Shown: positions 10,547-19,384 of the stretch, piece after piece
How the letters are laid out: each line of letters opens with the position of its first letter
Numbering within the stretch: position 1 is the first letter of the stretch
NCBI GenBank assembly: GCA_019636245.1
Contig: JAHBXX010000008.1
Location: forward strand, 1 to 64,000
DNA length: 64,000 nucleotides
Source of the DNA: Planctomycetota bacterium
Lineage (GTDB): Bacteria; Planctomycetota; UBA1135; UBA2386
Reading direction: 5' to 3'
Notes under the pieces: model-generated
Told to the model about the DNA's origin: nothing
The model's database searches: none
Seen by the model: the letters and a program-made list of their open reading frames with translations, nothing else
Program-made: the position numbers and the translations under genes

Positions 10547-11509
10547 ATGGTGCGAATCGTGAGCGGTCCGGCGCCGCAACCGCAGCGCGCACCCACAGCG
10601 GTCGGGCCGCGGCCGCAGACCGCGCCGCTGGTGGTCGTGCCCGACTTCGCCGCGGCCGAGGTCCAGATCCGGGCCGGAGTCGACAGCGCGCGGCTCGTGG
10701 TGCTCGACGGCCAGGACGAACTCGCGGCGCTGGCCGCCGCCGAGCTGGGAACCGCCGCGGGCCGCGGGCCGCTGCCGGTGCGGCCTCACCGCGCACCGTG
10801 GCGCACGCTGGTCGTGATCCCGACCTACAACGAGAAGGACAACCTCGAGGCGATCGTCGCCGCGGTCCACGCCTACCTCGACGTCGACGTGCTGGTCGTC
10901 GACGACGGCTCGCCGGACGGCACCGGCGCGATCGCCGACCGCCTGGCCGCCGCCGATCCGCGCCTCCACGTGCTGCACCGGCAGGGCAAGCAGGGGCTCG
11001 GCACCGCCTACCTCGCCGGCTTCCGCTTCGCCATCGACCACGGCTACGAGCGCGTCTGCGAGATGGACGCCGACTTCAGCCATGCACCCTGGGACCTGCC
11101 CCGCCTCGTGCATGCCAGCCGGGACGCCGACCTGGTGATCGGCAGTCGCTACGTGCGCGGCGGCAACACGGTCGGCTGGGACTTCAAGCGGCGGCTCCTG
11201 TCGCGCGGCGCCAACGTGTATGCCCGCTGCGTGCTCTGGTCGGGCATCCGCGACAACACCGCCGGCTTCCGCTGCTTCCGCACCGACGTGCTGCGCGAAC
11301 TCGACCTCGCCGCGGTCGCGGCGCAGGGCTACGCGTTCCAGATCGAGATGGCGTTCCGCGTGGTGCGAGCCGGCCGCACGGTGCGGGAGATCCCGATCCA
11401 CTTCGTCGACCGCCGCGTCGGCAAGTCGAAGATGGACGGCAAGGTGGCGCGCGAGGCGCTGCTGCTGGTGCCGCGGCTGCGCTTCCGCGTGCGGCGGACT
11501 CGCGGCTGA
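10547..11509 (+). CDS. Polyprenol/dolichol-phosphate mannosyltransferase-like GT2
   Basis: A 320-residue protein with a GT-A glycosyltransferase family 2 domain from about residue 86: VVIPTYNEKDNLEAI, VVDDGSPDGTG (118-127), DADFSHAP with metal-binding DAD (174-176), QIEMAFR and the terminal VGKSKMDGKV typical of DPM1-type enzymes. Such enzymes move mannose or a related sugar from a nucleotide donor to a polyprenyl phosphate at the inner membrane face. There are no C-terminal membrane segments, so it is the soluble DPM1 type. The 80 residues before the domain (LVVVPDFAAAEVQIRAG) are extra and unassigned. ATG 10547 is the best start; it is uncertain. Its stop lies 7 bases from the end of convergent purF. 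Confidence 0.85.
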   Translation: MVRIVSGPAPQPQRAPTAVGPRPQTAPLVVVPDFAAAEVQIRAGVDSARLVVLDGQDELAALAAAELGTAAGRGPLPVRPHRAPWRTLVVIPTYNEKDNLEAIVAAVHAYLDVDVLVVDDGSPDGTGAIADRLAAADPRLHVLHRQGKQGLGTAYLAGFRFAIDHGYERVCEMDADFSHAPWDLPRLVHASRDADLVIGSRYVRGGNTVGWDFKRRLLSRGANVYARCVLWSGIRDNTAGFRCFRTDVLRELDLAAVAAQGYAFQIEMAFRVVRAGRTVREIPIHFVDRRVGKSKMDGKVAREALLLVPRLRFRVRRTRG

Positions 11510-11516
11510 GTCGGCC

Positions 11517-12971
11517 TCAGCACTTCGTCGCCGCCATGCGGTCCTGCTCGATGTCGGCGACCATCTGCTCGGTGATGTCCCCGGTCGGATACTCGCCGGC
11601 GAAGCAGGCCTTGCAGAACTCGAGCTTGCCGTTGCCCGCGGTGCGCACCGCGTCGACCATCTCCTCGATCGTCTGGTAGAGCACGAAGTCGGCGCCGAGT
11701 TCGCGCGCGATCTCGGCGTGGTCGCGGCCGCGGGCGATGAACTCGCGCTTGGTCGACATGTCGATGCCGTAGAGGCACGGATAGAGCAGCGGCGGCGAAT
11801 AGGACGCGAGATAGACCTTCTCGGCGCCCATCTGGCGCGCGATCTTCACCATCTGCCGGCTGGTGTTGCCCCGCACGATCGAGTCGTCGAGCACGATCAC
11901 CTTCTTGCCCTCGAACTCGGCGCGGATCGGGTTCAGCTTGGCGCGGATCGAGTCCCGGCGCGCCTTGTCGTTCGGCATGATGAAGGTGCGGCCGACGTAG
12001 CGGTTCTTGACGAAGCCCTCGCGACAGGGCAGGCCGAGCACCTCGGCCATCGTCTGCGCCGCCGTGCGCGCCGACTCCGGCACCGGGATCACCACGTCGG
12101 CCTGCAGGCCGGTCCGTTGGAAGGCGCGCCCGAGCCGGCGGCCGAGTTCCATGCGCGCCTCGTAGACCGAGGTCCGGTCGAGGAAGGTGTCGGGCCGCGC
12201 GAAGTAGATGTACTCGAAGATGCACGGCCGGTGCGGCTTGTCGCCCACCTGGACGAAGTGCGGCACCCGGTCGGGACCGATCCACAGCATCTCGCCGGCC
12301 TGCAGGTCGCGCACGACCTCGTAGCCGGCGACATCGAGCACGACCGATTCGCTGGCGACCGCGTACCAGGTGCCCTCCGGCGTCGTCTTCCGGCCGAAGA
12401 TGATCGGCTTGATGCCATACGGGTCGCGGAAGGCATACATGCCCTCGCCGGTGATGCCGACCACCGAGTAGGCGCCCTTCACGCGGTCGAACACCTCCTT
12501 GACCGCGACCCTGACGTCGTCGACCTCGACGGGGTGGCCGCCGCGGCGCATCAGCGCGTCGGCGAACACGTAGAGCACCACCTCGAGATCGCAGTTGCTG
12601 CCCAGGTGGATCTTGCGCTGGCCGAAGTAGGTGCGCCGCAGATCGTGGAAGTTGGTGACGTTGCCGTTGTGCGCCATCGCCACGCCGACCGGGTAGTCGA
12701 GCCAGAACGGCTGCACGTCGGTGTCCTCGCCGAGGCCCACCGTCGGGTAGCGCACGTGGCCGACCGCGAGGTGCCCGCGCAGGCGCTGCATGTGCTTCTC
12801 CTGGAACACCTCGCGCACCAGCCCGAGGCCCTTCTTGGCCTGGAACCGGTCGCCGAACGTGACCACGCCGGCGGCGTCCTGGCCGCGGTGCTGGATCGCC
12901 AGCAGGCCGGTCAGGACGTCGTGGATCGCGTTGGACTCGGCCGGGCCGAAGATGGAGATGAAGCCGCACAT
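11517..12971 (-). CDS. purF: Amidophosphoribosyltransferase
   Basis: A 484-residue enzyme for the first committed step of purine synthesis: PRPP plus glutamine to phosphoribosylamine. MCGFISIFG places the nucleophile Cys at position 2 with no propeptide, so only Met removal is needed. The glutaminase domain carries HRGQDAAG and AHNGNVTNF; the C-terminal phosphoribosyltransferase domain has the PRPP loop VIVLDDSIVRGNTSRQ. Cysteines in PCIFEYIYFARPD, YPCLYGIDM and EFCKACF match the four ligands of the [4Fe-4S] cluster in the Bacillus-type enzyme, so this is expected to be the iron-sulfur form. It is divergent, 32 bases away, from the aminotransferase gene, so the two promoters must overlap. Confidence 0.96.
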   Translation of the reverse strand: MCGFISIFGPAESNAIHDVLTGLLAIQHRGQDAAGVVTFGDRFQAKKGLGLVREVFQEKHMQRLRGHLAVGHVRYPTVGLGEDTDVQPFWLDYPVGVAMAHNGNVTNFHDLRRTYFGQRKIHLGSNCDLEVVLYVFADALMRRGGHPVEVDDVRVAVKEVFDRVKGAYSVVGITGEGMYAFRDPYGIKPIIFGRKTTPEGTWYAVASESVVLDVAGYEVVRDLQAGEMLWIGPDRVPHFVQVGDKPHRPCIFEYIYFARPDTFLDRTSVYEARMELGRRLGRAFQRTGLQADVVIPVPESARTAAQTMAEVLGLPCREGFVKNRYVGRTFIMPNDKARRDSIRAKLNPIRAEFEGKKVIVLDDSIVRGNTSRQMVKIARQMGAEKVYLASYSPPLLYPCLYGIDMSTKREFIARGRDHAEIARELGADFVLYQTIEEMVDAVRTAGNGKLEFCKACFAGEYPTGDITEQMVADIEQDRMAATKC

Positions 12972-13003
12972 GGGAAGGGCGCGAGCTTACCATCCGCGCC
13001 CCG

Positions 13004-13906
13004 ATGGCGAATCTCTGCAACGTCGACGGCCTCGTCGTGCCCGAGGCGGAAGCGCGCATCCCCGTGCTCGACCGGGGGTTCCTGTTCGGCGACTCGATCT
13101 ACGAGGTGGTGCGCACCCACGGCGAGGTGCCGTTCGGCTGGGCCGAGCACTGGCGGCGCCTGCAGCACTCCGCGGCGGCGCTGCGGCTGCGGCTCGACCT
13201 CGACGAGCGGACCGTCGCCCGCCGCGTCGCCGCCACCCTGGCCGCCGCGGCGCATGGCGACAGCTACGTGCGGCTGGTCGTCACCCGCGGCGTCGGCTCC
13301 GCCCCGAACATCGACCTGGCCTACGCACCGGGACCGCCGCGCTGGCTGGTGTTCGTGCGGGCGCTCCAGGACCGGGCCGGCGCGCCGGTGCGGCTGGCGT
13401 TCGTCGACCGCCTGCGCGTCGACCGCCGCGCGCTCGATCCGGCGACCAAGAGCGGCAACTACCTGAACAACGTGCTGGCGCTCGCCGAGGCGAAGGACCG
13501 CGGCGCCGACGATTGCCTGATGTGCAATGGCGACGGCTTCGTCACCGAGGCGTCGACGTCGAACGTGTTCGCGCGCCTGGACGGCGTCTGGTGCACGCCG
13601 CCGCTGTCGGCCGGCATCCTGGCGGGCGTGACACGCGCGCTGCTGCTCGACTTCCTGCCGTCGATCGGCGAACGCGCGGAGCCGCGCGATCTGCGCCCCG
13701 ACGACCTGCGCCGCGCCGACGCGATCTTCCTGTCGAGCACGCTGCGCGACATCGCGCCGGTGACGCAGCTCGACGGTCGGGCCCTGCCCGAACCGGCCGG
13801 CGGACCCTGGCTGCCGCGGCTCCTGCCGCCGTTCCGCGAGTTCCTGGCACGGCGCCGCCGCGACCAGGACGAGCCCGCCTGGCGGCGCCTCACGGCCGGC
13901 GGCTGA
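13004..13906 (+). CDS. Class IV PLP-dependent aminotransferase / aminodeoxychorismate lyase-like
   Basis: A 300-residue fold-type IV PLP enzyme. Motifs in order: DRGFLFGDSIYEVVR near the N-terminus, the lysine in ATKSGNYLNNVLALAEAK that binds PLP, and EASTSNVFARLDGVW with the glutamate that holds the cofactor nitrogen, then TPPLSAGILAGVTR. This family includes branched-chain and D-amino-acid aminotransferases and aminodeoxychorismate lyase; length and motifs do not decide between them. The gene shares a short divergent intergenic region with purF and ends 6 bases from the convergent AT-hook gene. Confidence 0.85.
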   Translation: MANLCNVDGLVVPEAEARIPVLDRGFLFGDSIYEVVRTHGEVPFGWAEHWRRLQHSAAALRLRLDLDERTVARRVAATLAAAAHGDSYVRLVVTRGVGSAPNIDLAYAPGPPRWLVFVRALQDRAGAPVRLAFVDRLRVDRRALDPATKSGNYLNNVLALAEAKDRGADDCLMCNGDGFVTEASTSNVFARLDGVWCTPPLSAGILAGVTRALLLDFLPSIGERAEPRDLRPDDLRRADAIFLSSTLRDIAPVTQLDGRALPEPAGGPWLPRLLPPFREFLARRRRDQDEPAWRRLTAGG

Positions 13907-13912
13907 CGGCGG

Positions 13913-14308
13913 TCACTCCAGCGCTGCGGCGAGGATCGACTGGATCTTCTCGAGCGCCGAACGGTAGCGCGTCTTGGCCTGCTCGCTCGACTTGACGGCC
14001 ATCACGATGCCCTCGAGCGACCCCTCGAAGCCGGACGGTGCCGCCGCCTTGCGCGGCCGGCCCGGGCCGCGGCCCTTCGGTGCCTTCGGTGCCTTCGGCG
14101 CCTGCTTGGCCCGCGCCGCCTTGCCCTGCCCGCGCGGCGCCGACTTGACGATGCCGAGCAGCGCCTGGGCGCGTCCGAACATGATGGGATAGATCTTCAG
14201 CCGCTTCTTCGCCGCCGCTGCGGCAATGTCGCTGTATTGCGCACCGCGGTCGCTCTTGAGGCTGTCGAGGATGAAGTCCATCGCCGGATTGGTTTTCTTG
14301 GCGGCCAT
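13913..14308 (-). CDS. Small basic AT-hook protein
   Basis: A 131-residue protein in three parts: an N-terminal helical part (AMDFILDSLKSDRGAQYSDI), a Lys/Ala/Pro linker with the repeat KAPKAPKGRGPGRPRKA whose GRPRK (83-87) is a classic AT-hook for minor-groove binding, and a C-terminal helix (QAKTRYRSALEKIQSILAAALE). This suggests a nucleoid-associated or regulatory DNA-binding role. The DNA under the linker carries a short in-frame repeat (GGTGCCTTC-type units near 14080-14100). I start it at ATG 14308 (MAAKKTNP); an upstream ATG at 14341 is possible. The function is an inference from the hook alone. Confidence 0.65.
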   Translation of the reverse strand: MAAKKTNPAMDFILDSLKSDRGAQYSDIAAAAAKKRLKIYPIMFGRAQALLGIVKSAPRGQGKAARAKQAPKAPKAPKGRGPGRPRKAAAPSGFEGSLEGIVMAVKSSEQAKTRYRSALEKIQSILAAALE

Positions 14309-14410
14309 GTGTCGTGTCTCTGGTTCTCGTTGCATTGGCACGCAATCCGCGTGCAGCGCGGCAGTTTGCAGCGAAGGAGGACGATTGGCAAGCTTCGCGA
14401 CGCCAATCCT

Positions 14411-16225
14411 TCACCGGCCGACGGCGCGCACGTCCCAGGATTCGCCCGGGGCCAGCAGCAGGGAGGGCAGCGGCTGCAGGAAGCGCTGCAGGGCATGCAG
14501 GTCGCGCAATCGCATGCGCGGCAGGTCCGGGCGCGACTGACAGACGAACGCGTCGTCGATGGCGATCACCGCGGGCCGCGCCCGCGCTGCAATCGCCGGT
14601 GCCTCCGGATTGCGCGGCGACAGGACCAGCAGGTCGACGCGTTCGACGTCGACCTCGTCGGCGCGCAGGTCGGGCCCCGCCAGCAGCACCGACGGCCCGT
14701 TGGGGAAGGTCAGCACGTAGCTGCACGACCGCGTGACGGTGCCGTCGGGCTGCGGCGACCCCAGCGACCGCACCTGCGTCTGCCCAGGCCGGCCGATCGA
14801 CTGGCCCGGCGCGAGCAGGGGCATCGCGTCCATGGCCACGACCGGCAGGTGGAACACCAGGTGCGTGACGACGGTGCGCGGCGGCTCGGCGCCGAGCATG
14901 CGGACCAGCAGCTGGTCGTTGCGCCTGGTCAGGTCGAGCGGTTGCGTCAGCACGCAGCTGCCGGCCCCGCCCCACAGCCACTCGGCGAGGTCGGCGCCGG
15001 CGGCATCGACCAGGATGCCCGACGATGGCGTGCGCAGCAGCCAGCCGCCCATTGGCAAGCGGAACAGCCGCACCGATCCCGCGGGCACCGGATCCTCGGC
15101 CGCCCGCGACACCGCCTGCAGCCGTTCGCGCCACCAGCTCGGCAGGCCGCGCGCCTGCACGCCGGCGACCTCCCGGACCATGCGCCGGTGGATGCGGTGG
15201 TGCAATTCGACGAAATCGACGCGCGGGAACCGGGCGCAATGGTCGTCGATCTCGTCGAGCAGCAGGAAGCGCGACAGCCCCCCCGCTTCCTCGGGCGCGC
15301 GGCGGCCATCGTGCACGACCGGCGGCAGGCGAAGCAGCCGGCCGGTGAGGTCGTGCCAGTACTCCGCCGGCGGCGCCGCCGGCGCGCGCGGCGACGGCTT
15401 CGGCGGGAACTCCGGCATGCGGCCCTGCAGCGGCGCGGCATCCGCCACCAGCATCACGCTGCCGAGCAGCCCCGGGTCGATCGCCGGCCCGCAGCCGAAC
15501 GTCCAGCCGATGCGCGTCTGCGGCATCGGATCGGTGGTCTCGTCGAAGTCGTTGACGACCACCTGCAGGTCGAACACCAATCCCGCCCGTGCCACCCGGC
15601 GCGGCGGCAGGATCTCGTGCCAGGGGATCATCGCCTCGTAGGTGGTGATGCCCGCCTCCTTGTCGTGCAGCACCACGACCCGCGCGCTGTCGTCGGCCAG
15701 CACGCGCGCAGCGCCGCGCAGCCGATCCCAGTGCACGACCTGGCGGCCGGCTTCGTCGGCCAGCCAGAACTCCCGGTCCTCGCGCCGGCCGGGATCGGGT
15801 CCGAGTCCGCGCGTGTCGCGGTCGGGATCGAACGTCAGCACCACCGAGTCGGCGGCGGGGATCTCGCTCTGCTGCAGGCTGTCGGCGGCCAACGGCCGGT
15901 GCCACTCGTCGCGCACGGCGACGGCGACGTACAGCGCCTGCGGATCCCAGAGCAGGAACGCCACGGCGCCGAGGTCGTTGGGCCCGCGCCAGGCGTTGGC
16001 GGCCGTGCCGGACAGCTGGCGCTGGTCGTCGAGCTGCAGCGCCGGCAGCTCCGGCCAGTCGGTCAACGTGCCGTCGATGGTGATCTCGCGCTCGCCGCGC
16101 GGCAGCACCGCCGCCTGCGGCAGCAGCATCGGCGCTCGCGTCGGGTCGGCGTTCGGCGGCTGTTGCGCGCCCAGCCAGGGCGCGAGGAGCAGCGGGAGCG
16201 GCAGCAGCTTGGACGAGCGGGTCAT
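14411..16225 (-). CDS. Secreted CBM9-like domain protein
   Basis: A 604-residue exported protein. Residues 1-20 (MTRSSKLLPLPLLLAPWLGA) form a signal peptide. Residues 45-220 read as a CBM9/DOMON-like beta-sandwich: ITIDGTLTDWPELP, LYVAVAVRDEWH, ADSVVLTFDPDRDTRG and YEAMIPWHEILPP. The C-terminal half, with SSGILVDAAGADLAEWLWGG and TVVTHLVFHLPVVAMDA, could be a degenerate metallo-hydrolase-like fold, but no HxHxDH motif is present. It lies 79 bases downstream of the signal peptidase gene on the same strand and may be co-transcribed; a small GC hairpin sits at 16237-16251 between them. Confidence 0.65.
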   Translation of the reverse strand: MTRSSKLLPLPLLLAPWLGAQQPPNADPTRAPMLLPQAAVLPRGEREITIDGTLTDWPELPALQLDDQRQLSGTAANAWRGPNDLGAVAFLLWDPQALYVAVAVRDEWHRPLAADSLQQSEIPAADSVVLTFDPDRDTRGLGPDPGRREDREFWLADEAGRQVVHWDRLRGAARVLADDSARVVVLHDKEAGITTYEAMIPWHEILPPRRVARAGLVFDLQVVVNDFDETTDPMPQTRIGWTFGCGPAIDPGLLGSVMLVADAAPLQGRMPEFPPKPSPRAPAAPPAEYWHDLTGRLLRLPPVVHDGRRAPEEAGGLSRFLLLDEIDDHCARFPRVDFVELHHRIHRRMVREVAGVQARGLPSWWRERLQAVSRAAEDPVPAGSVRLFRLPMGGWLLRTPSSGILVDAAGADLAEWLWGGAGSCVLTQPLDLTRRNDQLLVRMLGAEPPRTVVTHLVFHLPVVAMDAMPLLAPGQSIGRPGQTQVRSLGSPQPDGTVTRSCSYVLTFPNGPSVLLAGPDLRADEVDVERVDLLVLSPRNPEAPAIAARARPAVIAIDDAFVCQSRPDLPRMRLRDLHALQRFLQPLPSLLLAPGESWDVRAVGR

Positions 16226-16304
16226 CGGCGGTCGGAGCCGCCCTGGGCGGCGGCAGGGTGGTATGCAAGCAGCCGGCGGCCGCAACCGCACGCACCGGGG
16301 CCGT

Positions 16305-17573
16305 TCACGCCGGCAACCAGCGCAGCCGCGGCCAGGGTCCGAGCACGAACCACGGCACGCCCAGGAAGCTCGACATCGGCACCGCATCGAAGTGGCGGCT
16401 GTCGCGGCTGTCGAAGGTGTTGTCGCCGAGCAGGAACCAGGTGCCGGCCGGCAGGCAGCGCGGCCACTGGCCGCGGTCGCCCGGGAAGCCGGCGATGCGC
16501 TCGCGCCAGTAGAACACGTCGCGGAACACGACCAGGCGGCCGAGCCGCAGCTCCCAGGCGCCGGTGCAGGCGACGTGCACGTGCGTGCGCGGCTCGGATG
16601 GCGCGTCGCCGCGCCGCGACGACGGCCAGTCCGCCTGCCGCGGCCAGACCGCGAGCGCATCGCGGCGGCCGTCGACGAGGAAGAACACCTGATCGTCCAG
16701 CAGGCCGAACTCGATCCGCTGGCGGCCGGTCGGCCGGTGCGGCAACTGGGCGCCGGCCACCAGCTCGCCGTCGCTCCACAGTTCGACCGTGCCGCTGGCC
16801 GCGCGCCAGCACACCGTCAGCGCCTGGTCGCGCGCGTCGATCGTGCCCAGGAACTCGTCGACCGGTTGCAGGAGGTCGAGTTCCAGGCCGCAATCGGCCA
16901 CACCGACGTCCTCGCCGGTGCGGCTGCGCACGCCGTTGGCATCGACGAAGGTGGCGTCCACGGCCCGCGCCGTGCCGGCGAACCCCTGCGGCAGCACGCC
17001 TCCGGCCAGCGCATTGCGGCGTTCCTGCCGCACCGGCGCCGCGAACAGGCCGCGCACCGTACCGGCGCCGTCGCGCAGCGGCGGCAGCACCAGGGCGCTG
17101 CCGGCGGCGACGGTCGCCGAGAGGTCGAGCCCGCCGGCCAGCGCCGCCGCCTCCGCCGGCCATGCCGCCCACCGCACGCGCAGCGCCCGCGCCGCCAGCG
17201 GATCCTTGCGTTCCCTCTGCAGACGCTGGGCGTCGGGCCCGAGCCACAGGTCGCCGCCGCGGATGTCGATGCAGCACGCGTCGACGTCGTCGCCGCGCGC
17301 GGCGAGGCGCTTCACCATCTGCTGCCCCGGCTGCTCCGGATGCCGGACGACGACCAGATCGTGGCGCTGGCGCCGCCGGGCAGCGGCGAGCTTGTCGACG
17401 AACACCACGTCACCGTGCACCGGATCGCCGTGCAGCACCGGCTGCATGCTGCCCGAAGGCACCCGGTAGCGATCGCCGGCGTGCCGGCGCAGCGCCTGCA
17501 CGGTCAGCACCGCGACGGCGGCGACGCACAGCGCGTCGCGCAGCACCGGTGCGAACCGACGGTGGCCGGTCAT
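16305..17573 (-). CDS. lepB: Signal peptidase I with large central insertion
   Basis: A 422-residue membrane protease that removes signal peptides. One membrane segment lies at about 12-28. The catalytic serine is in VPSGSMQP (Ser42) and the general-base lysine in MVKRLAARGDD (Lys88); the conserved box GDNTFDSRDSRHF sits close to the C-terminus, starting near 383. Between about 115 and 350 lies an extra region with lectin-like beta strands (TVELWSDGELVAGAQ, QVFFLVDGRRDALAVW), far longer than the normal spacing in family members of 200-320 residues. Both catalytic residues are present, so it should be active. ATG 17573 is chosen over an upstream start 16 codons earlier because MTGHRRFAP leads directly into the membrane anchor. 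Confidence 0.85.
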   Translation of the reverse strand: MTGHRRFAPVLRDALCVAAVAVLTVQALRRHAGDRYRVPSGSMQPVLHGDPVHGDVVFVDKLAAARRRQRHDLVVVRHPEQPGQQMVKRLAARGDDVDACCIDIRGGDLWLGPDAQRLQRERKDPLAARALRVRWAAWPAEAAALAGGLDLSATVAAGSALVLPPLRDGAGTVRGLFAAPVRQERRNALAGGVLPQGFAGTARAVDATFVDANGVRSRTGEDVGVADCGLELDLLQPVDEFLGTIDARDQALTVCWRAASGTVELWSDGELVAGAQLPHRPTGRQRIEFGLLDDQVFFLVDGRRDALAVWPRQADWPSSRRGDAPSEPRTHVHVACTGAWELRLGRLVVFRDVFYWRERIAGFPGDRGQWPRCLPAGTWFLLGDNTFDSRDSRHFDAVPMSSFLGVPWFVLGPWPRLRWLPA

Positions 17574-17713
17574 CCGCCGCTCCTTTGCGCCCGGCCGCGC
17601 CGTCGGTGCCCGTGGATGCATCGCACCGCCGGGATCATGCAGCGGCCGCCACGGAAGAGAAGGCGGCGTTCGCGGTCTTCGTCCCCGGGGCGCCGGGGCA
17701 TAATGGTCGCCCC

Positions 17714-18934
17714 ATGACGCGCATCGCGGACCTGATCCACGACTGGAACCGTTCGGCGGCCACCTTCCGCCCGGCCCGCCCGCTGCAGTTCGACGACGAG
17801 ACGCTGCGCGACGGCCTGCAGTCGCCGGCGGTCAGCGATCCGCCGCTCGCGGCCAAGATCGACCTGCTCGAGCGCATGGACCGGCTCGGCATCCACACCG
17901 CGAACCTCGGCCTGCCCGGCGCCGGCGGCCGGCCGCGCGAGGACATCCTGCGGCTGGCCCGCCACATCGCCGACCGCCGGTTGCGCATCGGTGCGAACGT
18001 CGCCTGCCGCACCGTCGTCGGCGACATCGAACCGGTCGTCGAGATGACGCAGCAGGCCGGCATCCCGATCGAGGTCTGTGCGTTCATCGGCAGCAGCTAC
18101 ATCCGCCAGTACGCCGAGGACTGGACCCTCGAGCGCATGCTGCAGAACACGCGTGAGGCGCTGACGTTCGCCCGGCGGCACCAGCTGCCGGTCATGTACG
18201 TGACCGAGGACACCACGCGGGCACGGCCGGAGACGCTGCGTGCGCTCTACAGCACGGCGATCGAGCTGGGCGCCCGCCGGCTGTGCGTCTGCGACACCGT
18301 CGGCCACGCGACGCCGCAGGGCGCCGCGGCCGTGGTGCGCTTCGTGCGCGAACTCGCCGACCAGCACGACAAGACCCTCGGCGTCGACTGGCACGGCCAC
18401 CGCGACCGCGACCTCGGCATCGCCAACTGCATGGCGGCGATCGAGGCCGGCGCCGACCGCATCCACGGCACCGCGCTCGGGGTCGGCGAACGGGCCGGCA
18501 ACGCGCCGATGGACCTGCTGCTGGTCAACTGCCGCCTGCAGGGCTGGATCGACAACGACCTCACGACGCTGCCGGACTACGCGGCGGCGGCGGCGAAGGC
18601 GCTCGCGGTCGAGATCCCGCACAACTACCCGGTGCTCGGCACCGACGCGTTCGAGACCGGCACCGGTGTGCACGCGGCGGCGGTGATCAAGGCCTTCCGC
18701 AAGGGCGACGTCGACCTCGCCGACTCGGTCTACTCCGGCGTGCCGGCGCACATGGTCGGGCTGGAGCAGCGCATCGCCGTCGGGCCGATGGCAGGCAAGT
18801 CCAACGCCGCGTTCGTGCTCGAACGTCTCGGAATCGAACCGACCGAGGAACGGGTGCAACGCGTCCTTGCCGCCGGCAAGTCGAGCAAGCGCCTGCTCAC
18901 CGACGGCGAAGTGCGCGCCGCCGCCGGCGCCTGA
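17714..18934 (+). CDS. 2-isopropylmalate/homocitrate synthase family (DRE-TIM)
   Basis: A 406-residue TIM-barrel acyltransferase that condenses acetyl-CoA with a 2-oxo acid. DDETLRDGLQSP (about 29-40) contains the catalytic and metal residues, and WHGHRDRDLGIAN carries the metal histidines; TGTGVHAAAVIKA and VGPMAGKSNAAFVLE are the helical accessory part. The regulatory LeuA dimer domain of full-length (over 500 residue) isopropylmalate synthases is absent, so feedback control by leucine is not expected. Substrate could be 2-oxoisovalerate, pyruvate or 2-oxoglutarate; the sequence alone does not decide. No leucine genes are adjacent. The Hpt gene follows 61 bases downstream. Confidence 0.8.
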   Translation: MTRIADLIHDWNRSAATFRPARPLQFDDETLRDGLQSPAVSDPPLAAKIDLLERMDRLGIHTANLGLPGAGGRPREDILRLARHIADRRLRIGANVACRTVVGDIEPVVEMTQQAGIPIEVCAFIGSSYIRQYAEDWTLERMLQNTREALTFARRHQLPVMYVTEDTTRARPETLRALYSTAIELGARRLCVCDTVGHATPQGAAAVVRFVRELADQHDKTLGVDWHGHRDRDLGIANCMAAIEAGADRIHGTALGVGERAGNAPMDLLLVNCRLQGWIDNDLTTLPDYAAAAAKALAVEIPHNYPVLGTDAFETGTGVHAAAVIKAFRKGDVDLADSVYSGVPAHMVGLEQRIAVGPMAGKSNAAFVLERLGIEPTEERVQRVLAAGKSSKRLLTDGEVRAAAGA

Positions 18935-18995
18935 GGCCGCGGCCGCCATCAAGAAGCGGCGGGGAAAACCCGATGGCCTGCGCCGACGGAGGTGC

Positions 18996-19358
18996 ATGGA
19001 CCAGGTCTTGGACATGAGTGTGGTGGAGGAGCTGCTGTCGCTCTCCGACGACGGCGATCCGGAGCTGCTGCTCGACCTGATCCAGATGTTCCTCGACGAC
19101 GGCCCGGCCAAGGTGCAGGCCGTGCACGAGGGCCTCGCCACCGGCGACTTCGACAAGGTCGAACGGGCGGCGCATTCGCTGAAGGGCTCGTCGGGCAACC
19201 TCGGCGCCCGACTGGTGCAGGACACCTGCGAACGCATCCAACTCTCGTCCCGCGCCAGGCGGTTCGACGAGTCGCGCGACCTGGCCGGTCGGCTGCGCGA
19301 CCAGTTCGCCGCCGCCGAGACGGCGCTGCGGCACCTGCACGACGCCTACAAGTCCTAG
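18996..19358 (+). CDS. Histidine phosphotransfer (Hpt) protein
   Basis: A 120-residue four-helix phosphorelay protein. The phospho-accepting histidine is His60 in ERAAHSLKGSSGNLGA, the standard Hpt signature. It is a stand-alone Hpt with no kinase or receiver domain and no two-component partner within the window, so it must serve a hybrid kinase encoded elsewhere. A GGAGGT ribosome binding site ends 3 bases before the ATG at 18996, rather tight; ATG 19014 (MSVVEELL) is an alternative with more normal spacing. Confidence 0.85.
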   Translation: MDQVLDMSVVEELLSLSDDGDPELLLDLIQMFLDDGPAKVQAVHEGLATGDFDKVERAAHSLKGSSGNLGARLVQDTCERIQLSSRARRFDESRDLAGRLRDQFAAAETALRHLHDAYKS

Positions 19359-19384
19359 CCTGCCGGCGCCTTGGGCGTGGCGGC

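Noticed and set aside
16237-16251. Small GCCGCC/GGCGGC hairpin between lepB and the CBM9-like gene as a terminator
   Set aside because: A 6-bp stem with a 3-base loop is common by chance at this GC content, and it lies only 12 bases before the next start, so it is no better than a possible attenuating structure.
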